NCBI GenBank assembly: GCA_964585305.1 | Contig: CAZPDM010000010.1 | Span: 1 to 64,000, forward strand | Origin: CAZPDM01 sp964585305 | GTDB taxonomy: Bacteria > Planctomycetota > Uabimicrobiia > Uabimicrobiales > JABWCH01 | Reading direction: 5' to 3' | Length of the DNA: 64,000 bases | Shown here: piece after piece, positions 56,487 through 64,000 of the stretch | Numbering within the stretch: the first letter of the stretch is position 1 | Layout: each line of letters opens with the position of its first letter | Position numbers and translations under genes: made by a program | The notes under the pieces: generated by a model | Told to the model about the DNA's origin: nothing | The model's database searches: none | The model's input: the letters and a program-made list of their open reading frames with translations, nothing else

Positions 56487-57419
56487 TCACTCTTTTTTTG
56501 ATAAAAAATCTGCAAAAATTTTTGTTAGCGGAATGCTTGTTTCATTTTCAAAACGTAAAAAATCACCCCAAGGATACAGTGCTACAAAAAAGAAATTATT
56601 ATTTTCATCAGCTGCCATCTCTATAATCCCATAATATAATCTTAATTTTTTCATAAAAAGTTTTATTTTAGCAATTATTTCTTGAGGAATAGAGTTTGTC
56701 TCTTCAATTTCCCAAGAAGATTGAGTTTTTTTAGCAATATTTATTGTATCTCCAATAACAATAATAGCAAAAAAGTCAGCAATCTTAATATCTTGAAAAA
56801 TGATAGGAGCAAATACCAAATGATGGAATTGTTGTCGATCTTGCTCAGAAACTTTATTAGGGAAAGAAAACGGCATAAAATCACGATACCAAATTTCTTG
56901 TTGGTGTTCATTATAAAATTTTGTTAGATCGTCAGGATAAGAAGATACCATAGTTTCTGGAATTTTTAGACCAACACTTTTCGCAATATAAAGTTGGCAT
57001 AAAGGGTTTAAAGCAATTTCTAATGCCTCTGGAGGATTAACCCAACGGCATTCACAAACATACCACAAAGATTCTATCAATTTACAACATTCTAAATAAG
57101 CAAATGCTGATTGTTCTAAATTAGTAATTTTAGAATCAATAACAGGGAAAAGAGGTTCCCACCACCATATTGTATGAAGGTTAGTAAAGAAAATATTAGA
57201 TTCTACATTAGGATTGGCATCTGTATCTGTAATACTAACAAAAAAATCTGTATTATTAAGCAATATAGAGCAACGAGCTTTTGTAGGAAATTTCGCAAGG
57301 TTAAAAATATAAATACTGCTATTCGGCAGTATATCTACTAAATGCTGCTGGATTTTTTGAACATGAGAACTATTTTCCGATGCAATAATCAAAATTTCTG
57401 GGCTAATGTTTTTTTCCAT
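56487..57419 (-). CDS. Degenerate MvdD-like ATP-grasp protein
   Basis: A 310-residue protein that follows the layout of MvdC/MvdD graspetide ligases. It starts with EILIIASENSSHVQKIQQHL, then a TIWWWEP motif at the position of the family's 'vWyRrP'. CRWVNPPEALEIALNPLCQL and VGLKIPETMVSSYPDDLTKF follow, matching the 'wlNpp.a...a.nKl.ql' and 'G..iP.Tlvtn.p' blocks. The C-terminus (YYGIIEMAADENNNFFFVALYPWGDFLRF) aligns with 'G.iDli...dg.yvFLEvNP.GqwlW'. The ATP-Lys block and the metal-binding E-x-N are replaced (VALYP), so catalysis is doubtful. AGAGG before the ATG at 57419 decides the start. No precursor peptide was found near it. Confidence 0.6.
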   Translation of the reverse strand: MEKNISPEILIIASENSSHVQKIQQHLVDILPNSSIYIFNLAKFPTKARCSILLNNTDFFVSITDTDANPNVESNIFFTNLHTIWWWEPLFPVIDSKITNLEQSAFAYLECCKLIESLWYVCECRWVNPPEALEIALNPLCQLYIAKSVGLKIPETMVSSYPDDLTKFYNEHQQEIWYRDFMPFSFPNKVSEQDRQQFHHLVFAPIIFQDIKIADFFAIIVIGDTINIAKKTQSSWEIEETNSIPQEIIAKIKLFMKKLRLYYGIIEMAADENNNFFFVALYPWGDFLRFENETSIPLTKIFADFLSKKE

Positions 57420-57695
57420 AAAAGCCTCTTGAAGTGTTTGGCAATTTTTTTGCCAAAACAGACTTAAAAACGCAGCAAAATTACCCCCATAAAAAGAGAA
57501 CAATTATCGCAAATTCTCCTTGTTTTCTTCTTAAAAATTTTTTATAATACTATAAAAAAATAAGTCAAAATTAAAAAAGTTCCAAATTATGGAAAAAAAT
57601 ATATTCCATAAAAATATATTGTAGCTTTTGCAATTTAAATTGCAAGCATTATTAAAATTGATCACTTTTTTAGGAAAAATTTGGGAAAAAAAATT

Positions 57696-58547
57696 ATGCC
57701 AGAAACAAATTCTACCCTTCCCACCACCAAAAAACGACAAGACATAGATACTACTGTATCATCTTATAAAGGATTAGGCGGGTTCTTTGAAACTTTAATT
57801 CGTCGTTTTCGAACAATTTGTTATTTAATATTTTTGATTCCATTGTATAGTATTTCTGCTATATTTATGGGGATTGCTTTAGTTCCAGGGATATACTTTT
57901 TTGTATTCGTCCAAAATAATATTCAAAATTGGCCACATTTTTACCAATACTTAGCTTTAGGAATTACTATTGCAATGGCATATTTTTTATATGGTTTTAC
58001 ACTAGTTCTAACGGTTCCCATATTTAATTGGATCTTTCGTCTAAAATTAAAACCTTGGCGCGGAATTTTTCATTCTCTTCAAACTATTCCCTGGATGTTA
58101 CACAATTCACTTACATATATTTTACGTTTTACCTTTCTTGATTTTATTACGCCAACACCTTGGAATATTTTTTTTTTCCGATCTATGGGAATGAAAATTG
58201 GCAGGGGTGTTATGATTAACACAACCTATATTTCAGATCCTTCTTTAATTGAATTAGAAGATAAAGTTACAATTGGTGGCTCTGTTACACTCATTGCTCA
58301 TTATGGAATGGGAGGCTATCTAATTATTGCTCCAGTAAAGATTGGAAAAGGTGCAGTAATTGGAATGAGAGCTATTATTATGGGTGATGTTGAAATCGGT
58401 GAAAATGCTAAAATTTTGCCTAACTCAGTTGTAATGCCTAAAACAAGGATTCCTGCTAATGAAATTTGGGGTGGTTCTCCTGCCCAATTCATTCGGCATT
58501 CAAACGAACCTGATACAACTAATTTTCCTAAAGAAACTAAAAATTAG
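57696..58547 (+). CDS. Membrane protein with left-handed beta-helix acyltransferase domain
   Basis: A 283-residue protein. Two hydrophobic helical regions (about 38-72 and 85-112) form a membrane part. Residues ~170-275 are a left-handed beta-helix of hexapeptide repeats (MGMKIGRGVMINTTYI, KIGKGAVIGMRAIIMGDVEIGENAK), ending in the typical PANEIWGGSPAQFIR. This resembles NeuD/WecD-type or amino-acid-adenylation-associated acetyltransferases; the substrate is unknown. The frame extends to a TTG at 57681 with AGGA; the ATG at 57696 with GGGA is preferred. It is followed 44 bases later by the CBM48-esterase gene. Confidence 0.72.
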   Translation: MPETNSTLPTTKKRQDIDTTVSSYKGLGGFFETLIRRFRTICYLIFLIPLYSISAIFMGIALVPGIYFFVFVQNNIQNWPHFYQYLALGITIAMAYFLYGFTLVLTVPIFNWIFRLKLKPWRGIFHSLQTIPWMLHNSLTYILRFTFLDFITPTPWNIFFFRSMGMKIGRGVMINTTYISDPSLIELEDKVTIGGSVTLIAHYGMGGYLIIAPVKIGKGAVIGMRAIIMGDVEIGENAKILPNSVVMPKTRIPANEIWGGSPAQFIRHSNEPDTTNFPKETKN

Positions 58548-58591
58548 TAAAGTTATTTCTAACTATTTTCTTTCAAAAAAATGAGGGAAAA

Positions 58592-59794
58592 ATGATCTTC
58601 AAAAAAATTTTAAGTTATTTGATTGTACTAGAAATGGTGGTTGTGATGAACGTTATTTCTCAAAATCCTCAAACTTTTCAAATTCCATCCTCTTGGCAAG
58701 AATTTTTAAGCAAAATTCAACAATTGCCAGCACAAAAAAAAGCAGTATTTGTAGAAGCCTATTTACAATCTCGTACAACAGAAATCCCTATTATCGAAAA
58801 TGAAAGAGCAACATTTTTGTTCTATGGGGCAGCTAAAACTGTGAAAATTGCTGGGGATTTTAATGGATGGGTTCCTAATGTCGAGATGCAACGAATTCCA
58901 GGAACAAACCTTTGGTATTATACTCAATCATTTAAAAATGACGCCCGACTAGAGTATAAAATTGTAAAAGATGATGAATGGGGACTTGATTCCTTAAATC
59001 CAAAGAAAGCAGATGGCGGATTTGGAAAGAATTCAGACCTCTGGATGGCTTCCTACAAACCAACCAGTTGGTTAAACTCTCCAGAACCAGAAAATAAAGG
59101 GACTATGGAAACTATCAACATTGAAAGTGATTTTATAAGCAGCCCAAGAAGGTTACAAGTTTATCTTCCTCATAATTACACAACTGAACAATCTTATCCT
59201 CTATTGATTGTACATGATGGTAATGATTATATTCGTTTTGCTAATTTAGCAATCCTAAGTGATTTATTGATTAGTCAAAATAAAATCCGCCCATTTATTA
59301 TTGCTTTTATCGATCCTATCGATAGGTTTCAAGAATATGAATGCAACGAAAAATATCTACAATTTACACAAAAAGAACTTGTTCCCTATCTAGAAAAGAA
59401 CTATTCTGTCAGTAAGAATAGAAATGAACGCGGATTTGCTGGTGCTTCTATGGGAGGCTTGGTTTCCTTCTTCTTAGCATATCAAATGAGAGATAGTTTT
59501 GCTTTAGCAATTTGCCAATCTGGAGCATTTTTCTTTGATGAAAAAGAACGCAATACACGAGCATATACCTTTTTAAATTCCATAGATTATGCAAATCTAA
59601 AAGAATCAAAAATTTGGTTAGATTGTGGAAATATTGGCGATTTAGAACAACGATTGCTTCAATACAATGAAATTTTAAAACATAAACTTGAAGAATCAAA
59701 AATACCCCATCATTATGAAGTAATCAATGAAGCTCATAATTGGACAAGCTGGAGAAAACGTTTAGAAGCAGCACTATTATTCATATTTGAGTAG
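58592..59794 (+). CDS. Exported CBM48-esterase (Fes/esterase-D type)
   Basis: A 400-residue exported alpha/beta hydrolase. A signal peptide covers ~1-24. Residues ~65-150 are a CBM48-like domain (ATFLFYGAAKTVKIAGDFNGW, LWYYTQSF), and an enterochelin-esterase/esterase-D-type domain follows at ~165-400. The nucleophile Ser is in GFAGASMGGLVSF (GxSxG) and a His in NEAHNWTSW. CBM48 plus esterase occurs in feruloyl/acetyl-xylan and trehalose-type esterases and in IroE/Fes-like enzymes; the substrate is unknown. The ATG follows GAGGGAAAA. It shares a strand with the preceding acyltransferase and the following exported repeat protein. Confidence 0.8.
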   Translation: MIFKKILSYLIVLEMVVVMNVISQNPQTFQIPSSWQEFLSKIQQLPAQKKAVFVEAYLQSRTTEIPIIENERATFLFYGAAKTVKIAGDFNGWVPNVEMQRIPGTNLWYYTQSFKNDARLEYKIVKDDEWGLDSLNPKKADGGFGKNSDLWMASYKPTSWLNSPEPENKGTMETINIESDFISSPRRLQVYLPHNYTTEQSYPLLIVHDGNDYIRFANLAILSDLLISQNKIRPFIIAFIDPIDRFQEYECNEKYLQFTQKELVPYLEKNYSVSKNRNERGFAGASMGGLVSFFLAYQMRDSFALAICQSGAFFFDEKERNTRAYTFLNSIDYANLKESKIWLDCGNIGDLEQRLLQYNEILKHKLEESKIPHHYEVINEAHNWTSWRKRLEAALLFIFE

Positions 59795-59816
59795 CATTTG
59801 ATTATTGCAAAAAAAT

Positions 59817-59847
59817 TTTAAGTTTGCCAAATATTGGCAAACTTAAA
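59817..59847. terminator. Strong AT-rich hairpin
   Basis: TTTAAGTTTGCCAA-ATA-TTGGCAAACTTAAA (59817-59847), a 14-bp perfect stem with a 3-base loop. The T-run is on the reverse side only, so it may terminate weakly or protect the esterase mRNA end. It lies directly before the AGGAG of the next gene. Confidence 0.6.
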
Positions 59848-59864
59848 TTACTAGGAGAAAACTT

Positions 59865-60896
59865 ATGAAAATTATAAAAATATTATTTATCTGTTTTTCG
59901 CTTTTTATCTTGATAACTTCTTCTTTTAGTCAAGATTTAACTGTTACTCGTAACGGTGTCATAGATTCCGAGGAAGCTCGTGTTGATATAGCTACAAAAG
60001 TCGTTGAAAAAGGAACTATTATTAACGAACATTTCAACACAAACGGTATTTTTGTAGGTCCAGAAGCACGCCAATTTTTAGAAAGACAATATAATAAAAC
60101 TGTAATAGAAGAACAAAATCCTACTATTCGTGAAGAACGGGCTTTACAAGGTGATGTTAATGGCGATAATATAACCGATATTATTACCGTAAATATTGGT
60201 TATATTGAAGTAATATATGGGTGCGGCGGCAGACGTCAATATTCTATGCCGGGAAGCTATGCTATTAATGGATTATATGATACAGACGGACAACCAGGTA
60301 TGGAAATTGGTGTGGTTACTGTTGGAGCTTTCAAAATCATCTGTGATAAGAAAAATACTGTTCGCAACTACAATTTATCAGGAAGCTATGGAATCAATGG
60401 AACTTATGACACAGATGGCAAAGCAGGTGATGAGATTGGTGTAGTTACTGTTGGGGCTTTCAAAATTATCCACGACGCAACCCAAAATGTTCGAGATTAT
60501 AATTTAAGTGGCAGCTATGCTATCAATGGATCTTATGATACAAACGGTGATGGGATCAATGAAATCGGAATAGTTACCGTCGGAGCCTTTAGAATTATTG
60601 TTGATACCAAATATACCATGCAGTCTTATACTCTTACCGGAGATTATGCTATCAATGGAGTTTATGATACAAACGGCAAACCTGGAAATGAAATTGGTAT
60701 TGTACAATGGGGCGGAATTAAAATACTCGATGGTTCTATGTATAGTACCCGAACTTATAATATATCCGGTTCTTATCAAATCCAAGCTACAAACGATATC
60801 GATGGCCAACCCGGTATTGAAATTGTAGTTTATAGCATAAGCAATAATCGTACGGGAGTTATTACAGATAGAACTGGTAATTTCTCTTGGAAATAG
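59865..60896 (+). CDS. Exported beta-propeller-like repeat protein (FG-GAP/VCBS-like)
   Basis: A 343-residue exported protein. Signal peptide at ~1-22. From residue 126, five near-identical 43-residue units follow, each with YNLSGSYxINGxYDTDGxxG, then an EIGVVTVGAFKII part; the DNA period is 129 bases from 60240. An Asp-rich DGxxG loop in each unit recalls calcium-binding FG-GAP/VCBS or dockerin-like loops, as does GDVNGDNITDI before the first unit. It probably forms a beta-propeller or solenoid at the surface. Five copies suggest recent duplication. No partner is obvious. Confidence 0.72.
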   Translation: MKIIKILFICFSLFILITSSFSQDLTVTRNGVIDSEEARVDIATKVVEKGTIINEHFNTNGIFVGPEARQFLERQYNKTVIEEQNPTIREERALQGDVNGDNITDIITVNIGYIEVIYGCGGRRQYSMPGSYAINGLYDTDGQPGMEIGVVTVGAFKIICDKKNTVRNYNLSGSYGINGTYDTDGKAGDEIGVVTVGAFKIIHDATQNVRDYNLSGSYAINGSYDTNGDGINEIGIVTVGAFRIIVDTKYTMQSYTLTGDYAINGVYDTNGKPGNEIGIVQWGGIKILDGSMYSTRTYNISGSYQIQATNDIDGQPGIEIVVYSISNNRTGVITDRTGNFSWK

Positions 60897-60974
60897 CACT
60901 TCAAATTTTTTTCAAAGTTTGACTAAAATAGTCGTCGACGTAAACAAGCAGATTTCTCTTTGGTTTTTAAGAAC

Positions 60975-61030
60975 CTCCAAGGCTTCAGCCTGGAGAGCAT
61001 GTCAGTTTTCGGGTGGATTTTTATCCACCC
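60975..61030 (+). terminator. Hairpin pair after the repeat-protein gene
   Basis: CTCCA-A-GGC-TTCA-GCC-TGGAG (60975-60995) is followed by GGGTGGAT-TTTT-ATCCACCC (61011-61030) and, shortly after, TTTTTT (61034-61039). The second is a good terminator for the repeat-protein gene; the first may be a short RNA or 3' structure. Confidence 0.7.
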
Positions 61031-61067
61031 AACTTTTTTAAATGAAAAAGCAATCAGAGTAATTCAT

Positions 61068-61094
61068 CCACGAAGCTAAAAACTTCGTGGTTTT
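61068..61094 (+). terminator. Second terminator-like hairpin before ruvA
   Basis: CCACGAAG-CTAAAAA-CTTCGTGG (61068-61090) followed by TTTT. With the hairpin at 61011-61030 it makes two terminators in series within 85 bases. The stretch between, if transcribed, is a candidate attenuator or small RNA before ruvA. Confidence 0.7.
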
Positions 61095-61155
61095 CTCGTT
61101 AAAATTCTAAAATTTATTTATTTTTCCTAAGCAATTTAAAAAAGGGGGAAAAATC

Positions 61156-61737
61156 ATGTTTGATTATATTTCTGGAATAGTTAGATTTTGCTCGCAAAAT
61201 CAAATTGTAGTAGATGTATCAGGTGTAGGATTTTCCATATTAGTTCCTAACCATGTAAAAAATAAACTTACTGACGGAGAAAATGCAAAAATTTTTGTTT
61301 ATCTTTATGTTCGTGATGATAGCATAAAATTATATGGTTTTCTTAGTGAACAAGAACGTGAAATGTTTTTACGCCTTCAATCTATTAGTGGAATTGGCCC
61401 TGCATTAGCTTTAAATATCATTGCAGCAGGAAATTTACAAAAATTATATGAATCAATTATGAGTGAAGATGTCGAATTTTTCAGAACAATAAAAGGGATT
61501 GGAAGTAAAATGGCAAGCAGAATTGTATTAGAATTAAAAGGAAGCCTTAAAAATATTGATCTTCCTGGAAACTCTGAAGATGATTTTCTACGTTCTGCTG
61601 CCACAAAAGCATTAGCTAATTTAGGTTATCAAGAATTTGAAGCTGCCGAAGCTGTAAAAAAATCATTCTTCCAAGAAAAACCAAAAAATTTAGAAAATCT
61701 TGTTCGACATGCACTGCAAATATTACAAAGTAAGTGA
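61156..61737 (+). CDS. ruvA: Holliday junction DNA helicase subunit RuvA
   Basis: A 193-residue RuvA, the DNA-binding tetramer that targets the RuvB motor to Holliday junctions. The N-terminal OB-fold is MFDYISGIVRFCSQNQIVVD with GVGFSILVPN. Two helix-hairpin-helix motifs are seen (LQSISGIGPALALNIIAAG and TIKGIGSKMASRIVLELKG). The flexible domain III binding RuvB is AATKALANLGYQEFEAAEAV. The length is normal. The ATG at 61156 has a GGGGGAAAAATC ribosome-binding site. ruvB and ruvC are not in the window. A clean terminator follows. Confidence 0.97.
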   Translation: MFDYISGIVRFCSQNQIVVDVSGVGFSILVPNHVKNKLTDGENAKIFVYLYVRDDSIKLYGFLSEQEREMFLRLQSISGIGPALALNIIAAGNLQKLYESIMSEDVEFFRTIKGIGSKMASRIVLELKGSLKNIDLPGNSEDDFLRSAATKALANLGYQEFEAAEAVKKSFFQEKPKNLENLVRHALQILQSK

Positions 61738-61744
61738 AAATTTA

Positions 61745-61780
61745 AAAAATAGGAAGCTCCATTAAGCTTCCTATTTTTTT
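61745..61780. terminator. Bidirectional terminator between ruvA and hisF
   Basis: AAATAGGAAGCT-CCATTA-AGCTTCCTATTT (about 61748-61775) with As to the left and Ts to the right. It serves both converging transcripts. Confidence 0.92.
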
Positions 61781-61783
61781 AAA

Positions 61784-62551
61784 CTAATCTAATTGAGAAA
61801 TATTCATTGCTAATCCTTGAGCTTGCATATATTTTTTACACTCATGGATACTTCTTCCTAAAGTAAAAAACATACTTGAAGCACAAACAGCATTTGCTTT
61901 TCCAACTTGGACAGCTTCTACAAAATCAGATGGTTTTCCGGCTCCTCCTGCAACAATTACAGGAATATGAACTGCTTGAGTAATATTATACAATAATTCT
62001 ATATCATAGCCTGCTTGTGTTCCATCACGATCTATCGAGGTAATAAGAATTTCCCCTGCACCATATTTTTCAGCCTGTTTGGCCCATTCTACTGGTGACA
62101 TTTTTGTAGGAATTGTTCCTCCGCCTACAAAAACTTGATAGTCATTACCGACTTTCTTAGCATCTATTGAAACAACAACTGCTTGAGAACCATACTTATT
62201 TGCTACCTCACGAATAAACTTAGGATGCTTGGCAGCATAAGTATTCAACGCAATCTTATCTGCTCCAATATGGAAAAGCCAATCTACATCAGACATACTA
62301 TGAATTCCGCCTCCAATTGTTAGGGGCATAAAACATTCATAGGCAATTGCTCCCATGAGACGAAAATCCGGAGGTAAATTTTTTCGAGAAGCGGTTATAT
62401 CAAGAATAATCAACTCATCAGCTTCCCATTCATTAAAAATACGCGCAATTGTAACAGGATCGCCAATTGTATCCATAATCTGCAGTTGATGGCTTTTGAC
62501 AATTTTATCATCTTGAAGTAACAAAAAGGGAATAACCCGTATCTTAAGCAC
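61784..62551 (-). CDS. HisF-like cyclase subunit of the glycan-biosynthesis (AglZ/WbpH-like) group
   Basis: A 255-residue HisF-fold (beta/alpha)8 protein. It begins with MLKIRVIPFLLLQDDKIVKS. In true histidine HisF the motif is 'IPCLDV' with catalytic Asp11; here that Asp is Leu, as in HisF paralogues of polysaccharide loci. The second catalytic Asp is kept (VVVSIDAKKV). It also has LTIGGGIHSM and VPVIVAGGAGKPSD-type phosphate sites. Such paralogues, with HisH, deliver ammonia to a sugar amidotransferase. It is the last gene of a probable operon with hisH and a GT-C-like gene, consistent with that role. A histidine role cannot be excluded from the sequence alone. Confidence 0.82.
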   Translation of the reverse strand: MLKIRVIPFLLLQDDKIVKSHQLQIMDTIGDPVTIARIFNEWEADELIILDITASRKNLPPDFRLMGAIAYECFMPLTIGGGIHSMSDVDWLFHIGADKIALNTYAAKHPKFIREVANKYGSQAVVVSIDAKKVGNDYQVFVGGGTIPTKMSPVEWAKQAEKYGAGEILITSIDRDGTQAGYDIELLYNITQAVHIPVIVAGGAGKPSDFVEAVQVGKANAVCASSMFFTLGRSIHECKKYMQAQGLAMNISQLD

Positions 62552-62585
62552 AATTTTCTCCTATAGTTATAACGTAGAAGGAATT

Positions 62586-63203
62586 CTACATAGTAACTTT
62601 AGCAAAATTTTCTAGCAACTTCAATCCTTTTTTCTGGCTTTTTTCTGGATGAAATTGAGTTCCAAAAATATTTTCTTTTTGTACAGCAGAAACAAAATCA
62701 TAATCATAATTTGTTAACGCAATGGAAGCATTTTCTTCTAATATTGCATGATAGCTATGAACAAAATAAAAATTAGAACGATCTTCAATACCTTCGAATA
62801 AAGAAATTTTTTCTTTATAAAATACATCATTCCAACCAACATGAGGAACTTTTAAATTTGGTTGAGATATTTTAAAATGAACAATTTTTCCTCGAATAAA
62901 TCCTAGTCCTGGCACACATTCTCCGCCTTCTTCACTTGATTCAAATAAAAGCTGCATTCCCAGACATATCCCAAGCAACGGCTTTTTCTTTTCAAATAGT
63001 TCCTGGCGTAAAGCTGAAATAAAGCCAGAATTTTGCAAATTTTTTATCCCTTGTTCAAAAAAACCAACTCCAGGCAAAATCAAATGAGTTGCTTGGGAAA
63101 GATCGTTGGGATCAGAAGAGGTAAAAAAGGGCAATTGAACTTTGCGCAAAGCCTTTTCAACAGAATTTAAATTCCCCATACCATAATCAATTAAGCATAT
63201 CAT
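62586..63203 (-). CDS. HisH-like glutamine amidotransferase
   Basis: A 205-residue class I glutaminase of the HisH type, making ammonia from glutamine for the HisF-type partner. The nucleophile Cys is in LGICLGMQLLFESS, and the His/Glu pair is in FGTQFHPEKSQ. It starts with MICLIDYGMGNLNSVEKALRK. The catalytic triad is complete. It precedes the HisF-like gene by 34 bases and follows the GT-C-like gene by 35. With the altered HisF it more likely serves glycan amidation than histidine synthesis; no other his gene is present here. Confidence 0.9.
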   Translation of the reverse strand: MICLIDYGMGNLNSVEKALRKVQLPFFTSSDPNDLSQATHLILPGVGFFEQGIKNLQNSGFISALRQELFEKKKPLLGICLGMQLLFESSEEGGECVPGLGFIRGKIVHFKISQPNLKVPHVGWNDVFYKEKISLFEGIEDRSNFYFVHSYHAILEENASIALTNYDYDFVSAVQKENIFGTQFHPEKSQKKGLKLLENFAKVTM

Positions 63204-63238
63204 AAAAATTCAACTTTCTTCTAATGACTAAAAAGTCT

Positions 63239-64000
63239 TTAAAACTTTCCTATTTTTATATAAAAAAACGGATCTTTACTGAGTAAATCAAGAAAATCCT
63301 TCAAAAAAAAACCACTAATTGCTTGATTATTTGAACTTTCTGTACTTACTCTTGCATATTGATAAAGTTCTTGGAATTTTTTATCATCATACAAACCTTT
63401 CAAGACTTGATTCGACCATAATTGAATACTTTTTCTAAAATTTTGGCGCGAAGATTCTATTGTAGGAACAACGATTTCTGGAGGATATAAGAAAAACACG
63501 TCTTTTTCAAATGCTGCATGATTTTTTATTCCTCTTCGATCTCCTTTAGAATGTCCCATTGCAACGTGATTTAATCCCATTAAATCAAATATTTCTGCTT
63601 TATAAGTAAATTTAATTCCTCCAGCAATGATAACACCAACTTTAGGATATTTAGGTAATCTGGAGAAGAAATTGTTCATCATTATTCCAACAATTCTACC
63701 TTCTTTAGCAATTACAAATTCGTGCATCATTCCAGAATTAGCAGGAATATTAGACCAATCAAATACATGAAATGATATAAGAACCAATATAATTAGCACG
63801 CACAAATAGCGAATTTTATCTTTAGAAAAGAAATGCGTCAAGTTTTGATAAGAAAAAAATTGGAAATATAAATAAGATATATTAAGGATAAGTATTGGAT
63901 AAATTGCTTGGTAAAAACGATATGAAGCAAAATGATCACCTCCATTGATAATAGGAATAAAAAGCCCAGCTAATGTTATTATAATAAGAAAAAAAAAGTT
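63239..64000 (-). CDS. GT-C-like glycosyltransferase, C-terminal part (runs off right edge)
   Basis: The frame is open from the stop at 63239 to the window edge, giving 253 visible residues with no start inside. The visible N-terminal side has hydrophobic segments and INGGDHFASYRFYQAIYPIL, like the 'GGDw...Rf..P' of arabinosyl/mannosyl GT-C enzymes. After a last helix (IRYLCVLIILVLISFHVFDW) a soluble domain has GVIIAGGIKFTYKAEIFDLMGLNHV and MGHSKGDRRGIKNHAAFEKD, which fits the extracytoplasmic C-domain of such enzymes. Polyprenyl-linked sugar donors are likely but unproven. It heads the hisH-hisF operon as far as visible. Confidence 0.65.
   Translation of the reverse strand, partial: NFFFLIIITLAGLFIPIINGGDHFASYRFYQAIYPILILNISYLYFQFFSYQNLTHFFSKDKIRYLCVLIILVLISFHVFDWSNIPANSGMMHEFVIAKEGRIVGIMMNNFFSRLPKYPKVGVIIAGGIKFTYKAEIFDLMGLNHVAMGHSKGDRRGIKNHAAFEKDVFFLYPPEIVVPTIESSRQNFRKSIQLWSNQVLKGLYDDKKFQELYQYARVSTESSNNQAISGFFLKDFLDLLSKDPFFYIKIGKF

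Noticed and set aside
60240..60830. CRISPR array
   Set aside because: The repeats are 129 bases long, contiguous and coding in frame; there are no spacers or cas genes.
61784..63203. Part of a histidine biosynthesis operon
   Set aside because: The HisF lacks Asp11 and starts with IPFLLL, no other his gene is adjacent, and the upstream gene is glycosyltransferase-like.

Overview
The window comes from an AT-rich (by eye roughly one-third G+C), Gram-negative-type bacterium. lpxA and lpxK (lipid A), a secretin, a beta-barrel-like protein and signal-peptide proteins show an outer membrane with LPS. Eukaryotic-like Ser/Thr kinases, FHA domains, an Hsp70-like giant, a SUMF/FGE-type protein, a BatA/VWA protein, a TgpA-like transglutaminase and pentapeptide repeats together are typical of the Planctomycetota/PVC group. 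I infer an uncultivated, low-GC member of that group, but no rRNA or tRNA is present to prove it.

Layout. 1-600: start of an exported protein, a decayed IS200/IS605-type tnpB fragment and a frameshifted gene remnant. 0.6-12 kb: tatD, a 1,224-aa Hsp70/actin-fold protein, an MBL-fold hydrolase, groES-groEL, a DnaQ-like exonuclease and a hybrid histidine kinase. 12-16 kb: a predicted GTPase (cyclic 2,3-diphosphoglycerate synthetase family), then mocA-like, yqeB-like and lolD-like genes, linked to selenium-dependent molybdenum hydroxylases. 16-24 kb: a pentapeptide-repeat/channel-like fusion, a transglutaminase, an unknown membrane protein and a Ser/Thr kinase. 24.4-28.7 kb: a polyhydroxyalkanoate operon with PHA synthase, a thiolase of the DUF35-dependent type, and a DUF35 domain fused to an acetoacetyl-CoA-reductase-like SDR. 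28.8-34 kb: thioredoxin, VWA protein, FHA-pseudokinase-FHA. 34-43.4 kb: PD-(D/E)XK-like protein, class III CoA-transferase, membrane-anchored NYN protein with a duplicated C-terminal domain, holA, lysS and an outer-membrane protein. 43.7-50 kb: TRAP permease, a membrane-anchored selenoprotein W homologue with in-frame UGA and a SECIS-like hairpin, an FGE-like protein, and an HTH-TM-HlyD fusion. 50-64 kb: lpxK, HAD phosphatase, secretin, lpxA, a degenerate MvdD-like ATP-grasp protein, an acyltransferase, a CBM48-esterase, a beta-repeat exported protein, ruvA, and a glycan-type hisH/hisF pair behind a GT-C-like glycosyltransferase that leaves the window.

Most promising. The selenoprotein is invisible to standard gene callers, which stop at its UGA. 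Together with the yqeB/mocA cluster it points to two selenium traits in one genome. Two unexplained non-coding families occur: a ~61-nt conserved element at the same place upstream of two unrelated genes, and a ~70-nt near-palindromic element in two gene leaders. Several proteins look like new architectures: DUF35-SDR with an internal ribosome-binding site, NYN with a tandem duplication, HTH-TM-HlyD, and the degenerate ATP-grasp. No tRNA, rRNA, CRISPR array or intact mobile element was found.
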